A stretch of 64,000 nt of DNA from Weissella kandleri (GCF_001438705.1 NZ_JQBP01000003.1:96610-160609); one strand, 5' to 3'. Positions 33,989 to 43,610 are shown, counted from the first letter of the stretch. Numbers and translations: made by a program. Notes: generated by a model from the sequence alone, not told the origin.

Positions 33989-35320
33989 TTATAAATTACC
34001 GATGGCATCAAAAGCAATGGCTGGGAAAATGTAAACCAATCGCTCCAATTGATCAGGAGTATATCCAAATTCAATAGCTGGTAACAAAGCATTAATGGTA
34101 TCTTCTGCACGTTCTGAAATTTCAGTTGCGCCAACTAATTGCTGCTTTTGATTGAAAATCAAAGTCAACTTTGGATCTTTTTCATAATCGACTGCACGGT
34201 ACCAATCACCAGATAAATCCTTCTCTTGAATCGTGTATTGCTCGGGGGCTTCTTTAGCCTCAGCAATCGTAACTCCAGCTTGCGCAATTCTTGGCGTAGT
34301 AAATACGTTCGTTGCGATAACTGGATAATCAATTGCGGCATCGGATTCCCCGGCAAAACGATGCATTAAATATTTCGATTCAAATTGAGCAGTTGGTGTC
34401 AACTTAGGTTGACGCTTATCAATTACATCCCCTGATGCATAGATACTTGGCACTGTCGTTTGTAAGTACTCATTGACTTCGATTCCTTGCGCACTAGCTT
34501 GAATTTGCAAGTCTTCAAGCCCCAAATTTTCAACATTGGCAACACGTCCAGTTGCATCCAAGACCCAATCCGCCGTGAATGTATCTTCTGACAAGACAAC
34601 TTCAATTTGAGTTCCATTTTCTACAAACTTCTCTACCTCTTGATTTCGCACAATATTAACGCCACGTGCTTCCAAATCACTCAGCATCTGTTCAACATAG
34701 GTTTGATTAAACCTTGCTAAAGCTTTACCGCTATGCAAAAGCAATGTCACCTCTGAACCAGCTGCATTGGCCATCGTTGCAAATTCAACTCCAATGTAAC
34801 CACCACCCACAACAACTAAATGCTTTGGCATATGATCTAGGTCCATAAATTCTTTAGAATCATGAGTCAAATCTTGGCCAGGCACTTCTAATTGATGGGG
34901 ACGCAAGCCGGTCGAAATCACAATATTTTCGGCTGTAATTTTTTTATTGTCCACGCTTACTGTATGAGCGTCAACTAGCCGACCGTGTCCAAAATACATT
35001 TGAATGCCAGCGCCTTCCATTCCTGCTTGGAGGGCATCCGGAATGCCATCAATCGCTGCTTGCTTGTGAGCCCGGTTCTTTGCCCAATCAATCTCACCAC
35101 TACCACTAATAATTCCATCAGAAGCACGCAAAGTCTGTTGTAAGGCCACTGGTGCATCTAGTAAAATTTTGGCATTACATCCCCAATTAGGGCAAGTCCC
35201 ACCTACTTTCTCTGCTTCAACAATCGCTACACGCTTTCCCTTAGCTGCGAGCGGAATTGCTCCGTCAAAGGTTCCATGTCCGCTTCCGATATAAACTACG
35301 TCATAATCAAATTCTTGCAT
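33989..35320 (-). CDS. Pyridine nucleotide-disulfide oxidoreductase family flavoprotein (atypical)
   Basis: This 443-residue flavoprotein matches the glutathione reductase/dihydrolipoyl dehydrogenase family: the FAD loop YIGSGHGTFDGA near residue 10, redox cysteines in GGTCPNWGCNAK (Cys43, Cys48), the NAD(P)-binding VVVGGGYIGVEFA near 170, and the second FAD contact SIYASGDVID near 300. The C-terminal dimer domain is present, but the HPTxSE motif, which supplies the catalytic His-Glu pair, reads FPAIAF. It also has NAK after the second Cys instead of PSK. So it keeps a redox disulfide but probably not classical dithiol chemistry. The substrate is unknown, and it is a single-gene unit. Confidence 0.85.
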   Translation of the reverse strand: MQEFDYDVVYIGSGHGTFDGAIPLAAKGKRVAIVEAEKVGGTCPNWGCNAKILLDAPVALQQTLRASDGIISGSGEIDWAKNRAHKQAAIDGIPDALQAGMEGAGIQMYFGHGRLVDAHTVSVDNKKITAENIVISTGLRPHQLEVPGQDLTHDSKEFMDLDHMPKHLVVVGGGYIGVEFATMANAAGSEVTLLLHSGKALARFNQTYVEQMLSDLEARGVNIVRNQEVEKFVENGTQIEVVLSEDTFTADWVLDATGRVANVENLGLEDLQIQASAQGIEVNEYLQTTVPSIYASGDVIDKRQPKLTPTAQFESKYLMHRFAGESDAAIDYPVIATNVFTTPRIAQAGVTIAEAKEAPEQYTIQEKDLSGDWYRAVDYEKDPKLTLIFNQKQQLVGATEISERAEDTINALLPAIEFGYTPDQLERLVYIFPAIAFDAIGNL

Positions 35321-35873
35321 TATTACTGCCCTCCTATTGATACGTAATGTCAGTATTGCCGTGAAACATCATTTGCATTATTTTCCAATCAATCATCAAA
35401 ATGTAAACTGAATCTCAATGTGGTATGTTGATTTTTACCACTACAAGACAATTAATCCATCAACGATTATCATCAAATAAACACTAATGATTAGCAAGCT
35501 TAGGCCTCAAAAACCAAAATTCATCAAATAAACAAATTCCCCCAATCAAGTAATTAAATTTTGATAACTTGATAAATGAACATTTTTTCTTCACAACGAA
35601 GCACAAAATAGCTGCACACCAATCGCTAAATCTTCACATTATCATTGTGCTCAAAATATCTTTATACAAACTTAAGGGCCGCTCAATTCATGAGCTTGTT
35701 TCTTGATAACCTATGCTTATTCTAGCATAATCATCCGTGAAATTTCATAAACCATCTAAAAAATTAAAATTTATTTTGAAAACGCCTTCAATTTGTGCTC
35801 TGCGTTCACAATTTAGCAAATAAAAAATGGCATTGATCTCAGGTCGCACACCTTTCTCAACACCATTCATTTA
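35321..35873. other. Gene-poor intergenic stretch upstream of the oxidoreductase
   Basis: This stretch of about 550 bases is A/T-rich with no supported gene. It contains the yebC terminator, a 14-base direct repeat TCATCAAATAAACA at 35470-35483 and 35521-35534, and a GTGGTA-N10-TACCAC inverted repeat near 35430. I found no convincing promoter or known RNA element. Confidence 0.5.
35822..35866 (-). terminator. Intrinsic terminator after yebC
   Basis: On the minus strand ATGGTGTTGAGA...AGGT pairs with ACCT...GAGATCAATGCCAT (G-U pairs included), followed by TTTTTTAT. It begins a few bases after the yebC stop. Confidence 0.75.
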
Positions 35874-36599
35874 TTATTCAGCAGTAGTATAAACTGCTGA
35901 AACGTCATCATCGTTTTCTAATTCGTCAACTAATTTAGCTAAGGTCTCAGCCTTGTCTGCAGGAACTTCCATTGGGTTATCTGCAATCATCGTGACTTCA
36001 TCATTAACTAACTTATATCCCTTAGCTTCTAAAGCATCCCGCACTTCTGGAAAGGCCTTAGGATCAGTATAAATTTCAAATTGATCATCGTAAGTCTTCA
36101 TATCGTCAGCCCCAGCTTCTAACATGTCTTCAAACAATTGATCTTCATCAACTTCTGGAGCGTCTTCGTCCCGAGGGATTTCTATATAACCTTTACGCTC
36201 AAATTGGAATGCCACTGAACCTGAAGTTCCCAATTCCCCACCGCTATGCTTAAAGGCGGTCCGGATATTTGAAGCTGTTCGGTTCGTATTATCCGTTAAA
36301 GCTTCAACCAATACGGCGATTCCAGCGGGTCCATACCCTTCATACGTCAATTCTTGGTAATTAGCACCACCAGCACCAGAAGCCTTGTCTAATGCTCGTT
36401 GCACATTATCCTTAGGCATGTTAGCTGCTTTAGCCTTTTCCATAACCAAACGCAACCCAGGATTTCCATCAGGGTCAACTCCGCCCGCTTTAGCTGCGGT
36501 ATACAAATCACGTGATAACTTTTGGAAGATCTTTCCTCGCTTAGCATCTTGGGCGTTCTTACGTCCTTGAATGTTATGCCACTTACTGTGTCCTGACAT
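35874..36599 (-). CDS. yebC: YebC/PmpR family transcriptional/translational regulator
   Basis: This 241-residue protein belongs to the YebC family, described as DNA-binding regulators in some species and, more recently, as factors that help ribosomes at proline stretches. It starts [22 protein letters not shown], the invariant family N-terminus, and continues with [43 protein letters not shown] and [14 protein letters not shown]. Length is normal and the protein is acidic at its C-terminus. It stands alone with its own terminator. In Bacillus and lactobacilli yebC is often near comG or comE genes; here it lies 2 kb upstream of comGA. Confidence 0.95.
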   Translation of the reverse strand: MSGHSKWHNIQGRKNAQDAKRGKIFQKLSRDLYTAAKAGGVDPDGNPGLRLVMEKAKAANMPKDNVQRALDKASGAGGANYQELTYEGYGPAGIAVLVEALTDNTNRTASNIRTAFKHSGGELGTSGSVAFQFERKGYIEIPRDEDAPEVDEDQLFEDMLEAGADDMKTYDDQFEIYTDPKAFPEVRDALEAKGYKLVNDEVTMIADNPMEVPADKAETLAKLVDELENDDDVSAVYTTAE

Positions 36600-36754
36600 T
36601 TCAAAAACCTCTTTTCAATCTTTTTAGACAGTTTGTTATCTATATCATAAAGCAAATGTTAAATTATTTCAATTATTATCTTAGCTTTAAGTATCTATTT
36701 ATTGAGCCTGAATGGTTTGCCCAGACGGTTTTAAGCCTTTTGAAATCTATTCAA

Positions 36755-36786
36755 TAAAAAAGGCTGAGCATTTTCATCTCAACCTT
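36755..36786 (-). terminator. Intrinsic terminator after the LysM/CAP protein
   Basis: On the minus strand AAGGTTGAG pairs with CTCAGCCTT (one G-U pair) with a 9-base loop, followed by TTTTTATT. It lies 14 bases after the stop. Confidence 0.85.
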
Positions 36787-36799
36787 TAATTTTTAAAAC

Positions 36800-38209
36800 T
36801 TAGATCACTGTGAAATCTGTTCCATTTGAAATTCCGTCAATCACGTTTCCATTAATTCCAAATCCAACCTTGGTTGTATCTGGGCTTAATAGCCAACGTC
36901 GGTGTCCCAAATTATTAGTAATCATTCCAACTGAAGCATCGTCAATATTCCAAGCATTAATGACTGATGAGCCAGCCGGCCAATCAATCGCGATTACTTC
37001 AGGACCAGCTCCCCAACTCCAGTGATCATCAGGAATTTGTCCAGTTGACGCTACTAAGTTGGCACGCCCTTGTGCTGTCATCGCCAAACGTGCATCCCAG
37101 ACAACTGGCCGTAATCCACGTGAAGTTCGCAAAACATTTAGGGCATCCAACGTTGCTTGTTGCGCAGCTGAAATTCCATCAACTTCTGAACCTGAATTAT
37201 TGTCTTGGTTCGTATCCCCAGCATTATTTTGATTATTATTTGCATCATTACCAGGATTGGTATTTACATCGCTACCAGCATCGGATTGATTATCACCATT
37301 GCCAGGTGCGACATTATTGTCATCATTGGCTTGATTATCATCATTTTGATTTGCGTCATCGCCAGTCGTATCATTTTGATCACCAGTGTTGCTTTGCCCA
37401 GCATTGTTATCAGGCGCGGGATTATTATTTGATTGGCTGTTGTCACTAGCTTGACTCGTCTCGTCATCTACGGCTGGTTGGTTATCATTTTGATTTGGCG
37501 TTGTATCTTGATTTTGACTCTCATCTACAACTGGGGCAGCTGAAGAACTATCAGCCTTAGAAGCTGAATCGTCTTGCGCTGGTGTTTGTTGTTTTTCATT
37601 AGTCGTTGGAATCGTAATATATTGTCCAACCCGTAAACTTGAGCCAGTCAAACCAGGATTAGCAGCTAACAAACTACTGTAAGAAACTCCAAAACGATTA
37701 GCGATGTTACTCAATGTATCACCATCAATCACCTTATACTTTTTTACATCATCATCCAGTTTAACTGGTTGTGATGCTTGACTAGATTCAACAGCAGCTG
37801 ACTCAGCAGGTGTCAAAACATTAGCAGTATCCATTTTTTTAACAGAAGCACTACTTGTTGGTGCCGTCACATCACTAGTGTCTGCCACGTTCGCATCTGA
37901 AGCAATTTCTTGACTTGCCGGAGTTGCCACAATGGTTCCTGCTGATGAAATCACGTTCAAAGTTGACGTTACAACTTGGTCAACCGTATCAGCAGCGACC
38001 TTCGCAGCCACTTTATGATTCGTTTTGATGCCTTTATTTTTTACATTTTCTTCTTTAATTTGACTTGATGACGTTGCTTTTGCCAAAGACTCAGTATCTT
38101 GTCCTTTTTGCGTTAATTGTTCTACTCCAGCTTGAACTGCTGGAACTTGGGTTGCAGCTGCTACCCCTGCTGCACCAACTAATCCTACCGCAATTTTTTT
38201 ATTAACCAT
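36800..38209 (-). CDS. Secreted LysM and CAP-domain surface protein
   Basis: This 469-residue exported protein has a signal peptide (MVNKKIAVGLVGAAGVAAA to about PAVQA, residue 27), a Ser/Thr/Val-rich spacer, and one LysM domain near residues 155-200 (YKVIDGDTLSNIANRFGVS...LRVGQYITIP) that should bind peptidoglycan. A low-complexity linker of about 110 residues rich in Asp, Asn and Gln follows, then a C-terminal CAP/SCP-like domain (LDALNVLRTSRGLRPVVWD, and GHRRWLLSP). There is no LPxTG anchor, so LysM is the attachment. CAP-domain function in lactobacilli is unclear; relatives are annotated as PgrA-type surface exclusion proteins. It is monocistronic with its own promoter. Confidence 0.88.
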   Translation of the reverse strand: MVNKKIAVGLVGAAGVAAATQVPAVQAGVEQLTQKGQDTESLAKATSSSQIKEENVKNKGIKTNHKVAAKVAADTVDQVVTSTLNVISSAGTIVATPASQEIASDANVADTSDVTAPTSSASVKKMDTANVLTPAESAAVESSQASQPVKLDDDVKKYKVIDGDTLSNIANRFGVSYSSLLAANPGLTGSSLRVGQYITIPTTNEKQQTPAQDDSASKADSSSAAPVVDESQNQDTTPNQNDNQPAVDDETSQASDNSQSNNNPAPDNNAGQSNTGDQNDTTGDDANQNDDNQANDDNNVAPGNGDNQSDAGSDVNTNPGNDANNNQNNAGDTNQDNNSGSEVDGISAAQQATLDALNVLRTSRGLRPVVWDARLAMTAQGRANLVASTGQIPDDHWSWGAGPEVIAIDWPAGSSVINAWNIDDASVGMITNNLGHRRWLLSPDTTKVGFGINGNVIDGISNGTDFTVI

Positions 38210-38306
38210 TGCACGCCCCTACTTTCCTAAAATCATTCGTTACAATCTTTTCAATACTTATATAATAACGTATCTTTTTCGACGCATCGGCGAACAAATG
38301 TTCAAA

Positions 38307-38335
38307 ATAGTATAAAACGCCAGTAAACTAGCCAA
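38307..38335 (-). promoter_or_regulatory. Probable promoter of the LysM/CAP gene
   Basis: TTGGCT and TACTAT are spaced 17 bases on the minus strand, about 100 bases upstream of the start, giving a leader without a recognised element. Confidence 0.45.
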
Positions 38336-38418
38336 ATACCGTAAATTAATTAATTTAAGTCATTGAATTTTGGATTTTTGACACAGTTTTGTAACATAAT
38401 TTTTACTTAATTGCTATT

Positions 38419-39924
38419 TTAGCTTTCGCTATATGCGAACACATGTGCAGATTCAACGGCGCGTTGCCAGTTTTGATACTGCTTAACCATCCGTTCACTT
38501 TGGTATGCTCGCCCAGCTGCGGTAACTGTTGGAACATTTTTGGGTAAATCAGCTTGATCTTGCCAGAAGCCACTCTGCAAACCAGCTAAATAAGCGGCAC
38601 CTCGTGCGGTCATTTCTAGTTTAACCGGACGCGTTATTTCGATTTGTAATAAGTCGGCTAAGAATTGATGCAAATAGTCATTGGCAGCCACCCCCCCATC
38701 AATCACTAATTGGGTGCGTTCAATACCAGTATCATCATACATTGCTTCTAAGACATCTTTCGTCTGATAGGCCAATGATTCTAACGTAGCCCGCACCAAA
38801 TCCATATGATTTGTCATGCGCGTTAATCCAAAGGCTGCTCCTCGAATCTTTTGATCCCAATATGGCGCACCCAAACCTGCAAATGCAGGAACTAAATAAA
38901 TGTCCTGATAGGGCTGAGCTAGGCTAGAATTTTGCGCCATTTGTGAGGAGAGCGTTACATCTTCTAAGATACCCATTCCTTCTTCTAACCACTGTAACGC
39001 TGCCCCAGCCACGAATATTGAACCTTCTAAAGCATAATTAACTTCATTATTAATACTATACGCAATCGTCGTCAATAAACCATACTTAGAAGTCTGCGGC
39101 TCATGTCCAGTATTCATCACAATAAAAGCCCCTGTCCCATAAGTGCTCTTAATTGCGCCCGCTTGGAAAGCCTGGTGCCCAAACAAAGCCGCCTGTTGAT
39201 CCCCAATCAAGGCATTAATCGGAATTGGCGTTCCTAGTAGCGATGTCGTTCCAAAATCATCCGCCGAATTTTTAACCACCGGCAAACAACTCATCGGTAT
39301 CTTTGCCAGCTGTAATAATTGTTGATCCCACTTCAAAGTATGAATATTAAATAACATGGTACGCGACGCATTTGTCATGTCAGTCGCATGTTCACGCCCC
39401 TCAGTTAAATTCCACAAAATCCACGTATCAATCGTTCCAAAACGCACCCGTTCTTGCTCAAACAATGGTTCCCACTCCGGATGTTCTTCCATCAACCACA
39501 TAATTTTCGTCGCCGAAAAATAAGAATCCACCCAGAGTCCCGTTTTAGCATAAATAGTATCAATGACATCACTATCTTTAATACGTTCTGCTATTTGCGT
39601 GGATTGCTTCGATTGCCAGACAATCGCCGGCGCTAAAGGCTGTCCTGTCTCCGCATCCCATAAAACCGTTGTCTCACGTTGATTTGTAATCCCAATGGAG
39701 ATAATATCAGCACTATCAATTTGATACTGTTCCAAAACTTCCAACATTAACGTGGCTGTATTTTCCCAAATCAAAGCTGCGTCCTGTTCAACCCACCCCG
39801 GCTGTCTGAATCTTGCATTTAAACTTTTTCGGACTAAGCCCACGGTCGCTCCTGAATGATCATATAAAATAACCCGTGTACTTGTGGTCCCTTGATCAAT
39901 TGCCATCACATATTTTGCGGTCAT
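38419..39924 (-). CDS. glpK: Glycerol kinase
   Basis: GlpK phosphorylates glycerol to glycerol 3-phosphate. The 501 residues begin YVMAIDQGTTSTRVILYD, then show PGWVEQDAALIWENT near residue 48, NQRETTVLWD near 83, GTIDTWILWNLT near 165, GDQQAALFGHQ near 245, and the C-terminal RGAAYLAGLQSGFW. The His that the PTS phosphorylates in Firmicute GlpK may correspond to His in AFGLTRMTNHMDLVRAT-type surroundings, but I cannot confirm regulation. I chose the ATG at 39924, with GGGAG ten bases before; the upstream in-frame TTG overlaps that site. No glpF or glpO lies next to it. Confidence 0.95.
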   Translation of the reverse strand: MTAKYVMAIDQGTTSTRVILYDHSGATVGLVRKSLNARFRQPGWVEQDAALIWENTATLMLEVLEQYQIDSADIISIGITNQRETTVLWDAETGQPLAPAIVWQSKQSTQIAERIKDSDVIDTIYAKTGLWVDSYFSATKIMWLMEEHPEWEPLFEQERVRFGTIDTWILWNLTEGREHATDMTNASRTMLFNIHTLKWDQQLLQLAKIPMSCLPVVKNSADDFGTTSLLGTPIPINALIGDQQAALFGHQAFQAGAIKSTYGTGAFIVMNTGHEPQTSKYGLLTTIAYSINNEVNYALEGSIFVAGAALQWLEEGMGILEDVTLSSQMAQNSSLAQPYQDIYLVPAFAGLGAPYWDQKIRGAAFGLTRMTNHMDLVRATLESLAYQTKDVLEAMYDDTGIERTQLVIDGGVAANDYLHQFLADLLQIEITRPVKLEMTARGAAYLAGLQSGFWQDQADLPKNVPTVTAAGRAYQSERMVKQYQNWQRAVESAHVFAYSES

Positions 39925-39982
39925 ACTTTCTATACTCCCATCCTTCAAGTTCAGCTATTGCCAGCGTTTTCCACCTAATTTC

Positions 39983-40019
39983 AAAAAAATACTAATTAAC
40001 AGATTGCGTTAATTAGTAT
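39983..40019 (-). terminator. Intrinsic terminator after the tautomerase gene
   Basis: A perfect 12-bp stem (ATACTAATTAAC / GTTAATTAGTAT) with a 7-base loop is followed by seven T on the minus strand. Confidence 0.9.
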
Positions 40020-40060
40020 CTTTCTTATTCCAATCTGTATAACTTTAACTCAGAAATCAA

Positions 40061-40246
40061 TTAAACTTCTGACTTCAAATTACCACCATCCATGTAGCGA
40101 TTTTTAGGCATCTCATTCACGATTACCTTGATGGCTTCACGTGGTGCACCAGCGTTCTTTTCCACGGCGTCTGTGATTTCAGTCATCATCGCCTTCAATT
40201 GAGCTTCTGTTCGTCCTTCAACTAGTTCTACGTGTACAAATGGCAT
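40061..40246 (-). CDS. 4-oxalocrotonate tautomerase family protein
   Basis: This small 61-residue protein begins [20 protein letters not shown]; after removal of Met, Pro1 is the catalytic base of the tautomerase superfamily. A conserved Arg appears in the middle ([10 protein letters not shown]) and the C-terminus ([10 protein letters not shown]) fits the YwhB/4-OT-like branch. Such proteins assemble as hexamers and tautomerise keto-enol substrates; the physiological substrate in lactic acid bacteria is unknown. It lies 11 bases downstream of the YitT-family gene and is followed by a strong terminator, so both are probably co-transcribed. Confidence 0.92.
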   Translation of the reverse strand: MPFVHVELVEGRTEAQLKAMMTEITDAVEKNAGAPREAIKVIVNEMPKNRYMDGGNLKSEV

Positions 40247-40257
40247 AATTATCTCCT

Positions 40258-41187
40258 TTAATTATTCAATGCATCTGATATCTGCTTTTGTGCAGCAACT
40301 TTTTCCATCTGAATCTGCCGTTGCAAATCTTCATTCACAAAGTTTTGTGATACCGTTAATGTATTTACGACATTAATGAATGCATCTGGATCTGCTTCTT
40401 TGGTATAGTATTCCATGTCACTTAGTTCATAACGTGACAAGACCATCATCAAGGTTTTTGAAGGCTCATTGGTATAAGCCCCTTTTGAATCCATCACCGT
40501 AATTCCACGGACAACATTGACCTGCAATGTCTCGATCACTTCTTCTGGATGCTTTGTTACGATAAAGGCTGTCATCTTCCGGTACTTAGTATAAATACTG
40601 TCCATCGCCGTCGACGTTGCATAAATCCCAATAATCGTATACATCGCATTTTGCCAGCCAATGAAGAAACCTGCGATAATAACAATCATTCCATTGATCA
40701 TCATGCTAATGGAACCAATTGAACGTCCCGTTCGCTTTTGGACAATCGCCGCAACCACATCCATTCCACCAGTGGAAAAGCCTAACTTAAACGTTAATCC
40801 AATTCCAACTCCTAATAGCACGCCACCAAATAGTGCAGCTAAGATTGGCTCGTTATTAACAATGCTCACCTTAGGCAAAATAATTTGTAATTCTGAAGCC
40901 AATAAATTATTTAAAAAGCTCAAAACCACAAATCTTCGTCCAGCCCAAAACCATCCAGCAATCGCAATTGGGATATTAAAGAGCAAAATCACCGTTCCAA
41001 CTTGAATCTTAATATGGAAGACCGCTTCCAAAAAAAGGTTTAGCAATTGTGCGATCCCATTGAAACCAGCGGAGAAAATATTATTTGGGATAAAGAAGAA
41101 GTTCATGGAAATCGCGACCATCAACGCCCCTACAATAAATCCACCAATTAAAATTACGTAGTCTTTAATGCGTGTCCAAAATAACAT
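40258..41187 (-). CDS. YitT family membrane protein (DUF161/DUF2179)
   Basis: This 309-residue membrane protein of unknown transport role has five to six hydrophobic segments in residues 10-175. The pattern [34 protein letters not shown] and the [19 protein letters not shown] repeat are typical of YitT. A C-terminal cytosolic DUF2179 domain ([20 protein letters not shown], then [24 protein letters not shown]) resembles a small ligand-binding fold. I chose the ATG at 41187 with GGGGGG upstream; the frame is open into the end of cshB but has no conserved residues there. It is probably co-transcribed with the tautomerase gene. Confidence 0.9.
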   Translation of the reverse strand: MLFWTRIKDYVILIGGFIVGALMVAISMNFFFIPNNIFSAGFNGIAQLLNLFLEAVFHIKIQVGTVILLFNIPIAIAGWFWAGRRFVVLSFLNNLLASELQIILPKVSIVNNEPILAALFGGVLLGVGIGLTFKLGFSTGGMDVVAAIVQKRTGRSIGSISMMINGMIVIIAGFFIGWQNAMYTIIGIYATSTAMDSIYTKYRKMTAFIVTKHPEEVIETLQVNVVRGITVMDSKGAYTNEPSKTLMMVLSRYELSDMEYYTKEADPDAFINVVNTLTVSQNFVNEDLQRQIQMEKVAAQKQISDALNN

Positions 41188-41206
41188 TATATCCCCCCTT
41201 TCTGGT

Positions 41207-42574
41207 TTAACGCCGATGCGTTTGATCCGATGCCTTCTTTTTAGCTTTCCGACTTGCCCGCAACTCTTCACGCGTGGCTACCCGTTTCTTGAAGCGGGCG
41301 TCTTTTGCAATTGCTGCCTTAATTTGTCGCTTATAGCCAGGTTTAACATTTTTCTTTTTCTTTTTAACCATTCCAATCATGGTTGGATCTAGTTTAGTTG
41401 TCGATTTATTTCGTTGACGGCGGCGGCGGCGATCAATTCCATCGCGCAGTTCACCTTGCACATAGTTTTTCGGTTCAAATTCAATTCCTAAGGCTTCCAC
41501 GGCTGCCACACGTTGTTCCTCATCTGGATTATACAAAGTAATAGCTGTTCCGGCTTGGTTCATACGTCCCGTACGCCCTACCCGATGAATAAAGAACTCT
41601 AATTCACTTGGAATTCCATCATTAATGACTAAATCAACTCCTGGAATATCAATTCCGCGTGCGGCCAAATCAGTCGCAACCACGTATTGATAATCTAAAT
41701 GTTGAATCGCCGCCATGGTCCGCTTACGTTCACGTGGCTTAATGTCACCATGAATTTCAGCCACCTTTAAGTGGTTTTGTCGCAAATATTGCGCTAATTC
41801 TTTAGCGCGCTCTTTTGTATTGGTAAATACCAACGCCATATAAGGTGAGCCCATCGTTAAGAGATGATAAATCACTTCATCTTTACTTCGCCCCTTTGTC
41901 CCCACTAACAAGTTGGTAATTGTATTAGCAATCACAGTCTCACTCGGAATTTCTTCCACGACTGGATTATTTAGGTATTTTTTCAAAAATGGTTGTAATT
42001 TTTGTGGAATAGTTGCCGAGAACACCATCATTTGTAAATCAGAAGGGAGCGCCCCAGCGATTGAATCGACATCTGGTAAAAATCCACCATCTAACGTCAT
42101 GTCCGCTTCATCAATCACCAAGGTCTTGGCCGTATGTAAGTCTAACTTACCCATCTTACTTAAATCTAAGATACGTCCCGGCGTTCCAATGACCAATTGT
42201 GGTTGACCAGCATCTAACTGATTCACCTGCCGAGCTTTGTCTGTCCCACCGACATAATAACCAATCTTGGGTTGCTTTTCTGGCACAAATTGATTAGCGA
42301 TTTGTTTAGCAGCATGTTCAATCTGTGCGGCTAATTCCCGTGAAGGGGTTGTAATAATAACTTGCACTTCACTAGCTTGGGTTAAATGTTCAAAAATTGG
42401 AATTAAGAACGCATGCGTCTTACCTGAACCAGTCTGTGACTGTCCCACCACCGAACGCCCCTGTAAAATCGTTGGAATCATCTTTTCTTGAACAGGCGTA
42501 GGTTTATCAAAATGCATTTCTGCTAAGGCCGCATAAATTTCGGACTTTAGATTATAATCTGTAAATTTTGCCAT
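41207..42574 (-). CDS. cshB: DEAD-box RNA helicase (CshB-like)
   Basis: This ATP-dependent RNA helicase acts in ribosome assembly, mRNA decay or cold adaptation. The 455 residues have the Q motif (PTPVQEKMIP), Walker A QSQTGSGKTHAFL near 45, TPSRELAAQI, TPGRILDL, DEAD in VIDEADMTLDGG near 150, SAT in FSATIP, and the C-terminal HRVGRTGRMNQAG. After residue about 370 a very basic tail (RRRRRQRNKSTTK, KKKKKNVKPGYKRQIKA) suits RNA binding and resembles CshB. It begins 9 bases after the nrnA stop, so the two are probably one operon. Confidence 0.93.
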   Translation of the reverse strand: MAKFTDYNLKSEIYAALAEMHFDKPTPVQEKMIPTILQGRSVVGQSQTGSGKTHAFLIPIFEHLTQASEVQVIITTPSRELAAQIEHAAKQIANQFVPEKQPKIGYYVGGTDKARQVNQLDAGQPQLVIGTPGRILDLSKMGKLDLHTAKTLVIDEADMTLDGGFLPDVDSIAGALPSDLQMMVFSATIPQKLQPFLKKYLNNPVVEEIPSETVIANTITNLLVGTKGRSKDEVIYHLLTMGSPYMALVFTNTKERAKELAQYLRQNHLKVAEIHGDIKPRERKRTMAAIQHLDYQYVVATDLAARGIDIPGVDLVINDGIPSELEFFIHRVGRTGRMNQAGTAITLYNPDEEQRVAAVEALGIEFEPKNYVQGELRDGIDRRRRRQRNKSTTKLDPTMIGMVKKKKKNVKPGYKRQIKAAIAKDARFKKRVATREELRASRKAKKKASDQTHRR

Positions 42575-42583
42575 ATTTTTCCT

Positions 42584-43531
42584 CTATTCTTCTTGCGCAG
42601 CTAGCGTAGCGTTGACTTCGGCAATAATTGTTTCTATCTCCGCTTGATCCTTTGCTTTAGCCCCTGATGCAAAAGGATGTCCACCACCACCGTGACGTGC
42701 TGCAACTTGATTAATCACAATGTTTCTTGAGCGAATGCGTACCCGATAAGTTTGATCTTCTTGTTCTTCAAAAACAATCCAGGCCTTAGCCGTATTGACC
42801 TTACCTAACAAGGGGACCACAAAAGCCGTTCCGAAATCACCAAGGTCAAAGCTTTCAACCACATCATGTTTTAAAATAATATAGTTCAAGCCTAAATCAT
42901 TTAATTGCATTTCACTTAAAACATAGCCTGACATTTTAGCGGCGGCTGGCGAAATGGTATCCATAATTTGACTAAGATTAGTCCAGTCAAAATTAAATTG
43001 CATTAAGCCTGCTACAACTTCCATTGTATGACTATTAGTTGCATATAGGAACCTACCAGTATCACCAACAATTCCATAATAAAGAGCCGCTGCGCCAGCA
43101 TCAGATAATTTAAGCTCATCTTTAAAGGTTTGATAAAAGGTAAAAATCAATTCCGACGTTGATGACATCCCAGGAATAACCCAGTTATAGTCACCATAAG
43201 GCTCTTCATTTGGGTGATGATCAATTTTGATAATCTCAGCCGCTTTATCCCAGCGCTCATCATCTACGCGCGGTGAATTCGCCGTATCTAAGACAATTAC
43301 CAATGCATCATCATATAGTTGGTTTTCTAACTCATCCATTGTTCCCAACCATTCAGCGCTCGGTTTCATTTTTCCTACAACATACACAGCCTTATTAGGG
43401 AAGGATTGCTTAATCAAATCCGCCATCCCAAATTGCGATCCAAATGCGTCTGGATCTGGCCGTTGATGCCGATGAAGGATGATTGTATCATACTTCTTAA
43501 TCGATGCTAAAATACTTGTTTCTGCTGACAT
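42584..43531 (-). CDS. nrnA: Oligoribonuclease / pAp phosphatase NrnA (DHH family)
   Basis: NrnA degrades short RNAs (nanoRNAs) and dephosphorylates pAp. The 315 residues include the DHH phosphoesterase domain with HRHQRPDPDAFGSQ near residue 19, LDTANSPRVDD near 96, IKIDHHPNEEPYG near 122 (the DHH motif), and GDTGRFLYATN near 165, and the C-terminal DHHA1 domain with GGGGHPFASGAKAK. Metal ligands appear complete. It lies between dinB and cshB. Bacillus has the same partner type in RNA turnover. Confidence 0.94.
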   Translation of the reverse strand: MSAETSILASIKKYDTIILHRHQRPDPDAFGSQFGMADLIKQSFPNKAVYVVGKMKPSAEWLGTMDELENQLYDDALVIVLDTANSPRVDDERWDKAAEIIKIDHHPNEEPYGDYNWVIPGMSSTSELIFTFYQTFKDELKLSDAGAAALYYGIVGDTGRFLYATNSHTMEVVAGLMQFNFDWTNLSQIMDTISPAAAKMSGYVLSEMQLNDLGLNYIILKHDVVESFDLGDFGTAFVVPLLGKVNTAKAWIVFEEQEDQTYRVRIRSRNIVINQVAARHGGGGHPFASGAKAKDQAEIETIIAEVNATLAAQEE

Positions 43532-43610
43532 AGTCGTTCTCTCATTTTCGTTTAATTTTATTATTAATTTTCCGATAGTACTAACCTCAAATTATACCAT
43601 ATGATACATT

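Noticed and set aside
36967-37449. A 160-codon plus-strand open frame opposite the LysM/CAP gene
   Set aside because: It mirrors the repetitive Asp/Asn-rich linker on the other strand, is made of His/Tyr/Leu repeats, and has no ribosome binding site.
39940-39982. A cre-like sequence (TGGAAAACGCTGGCA) before glpK
   Set aside because: It has one extra base in the core relative to the cre consensus and no clear promoter beside it.
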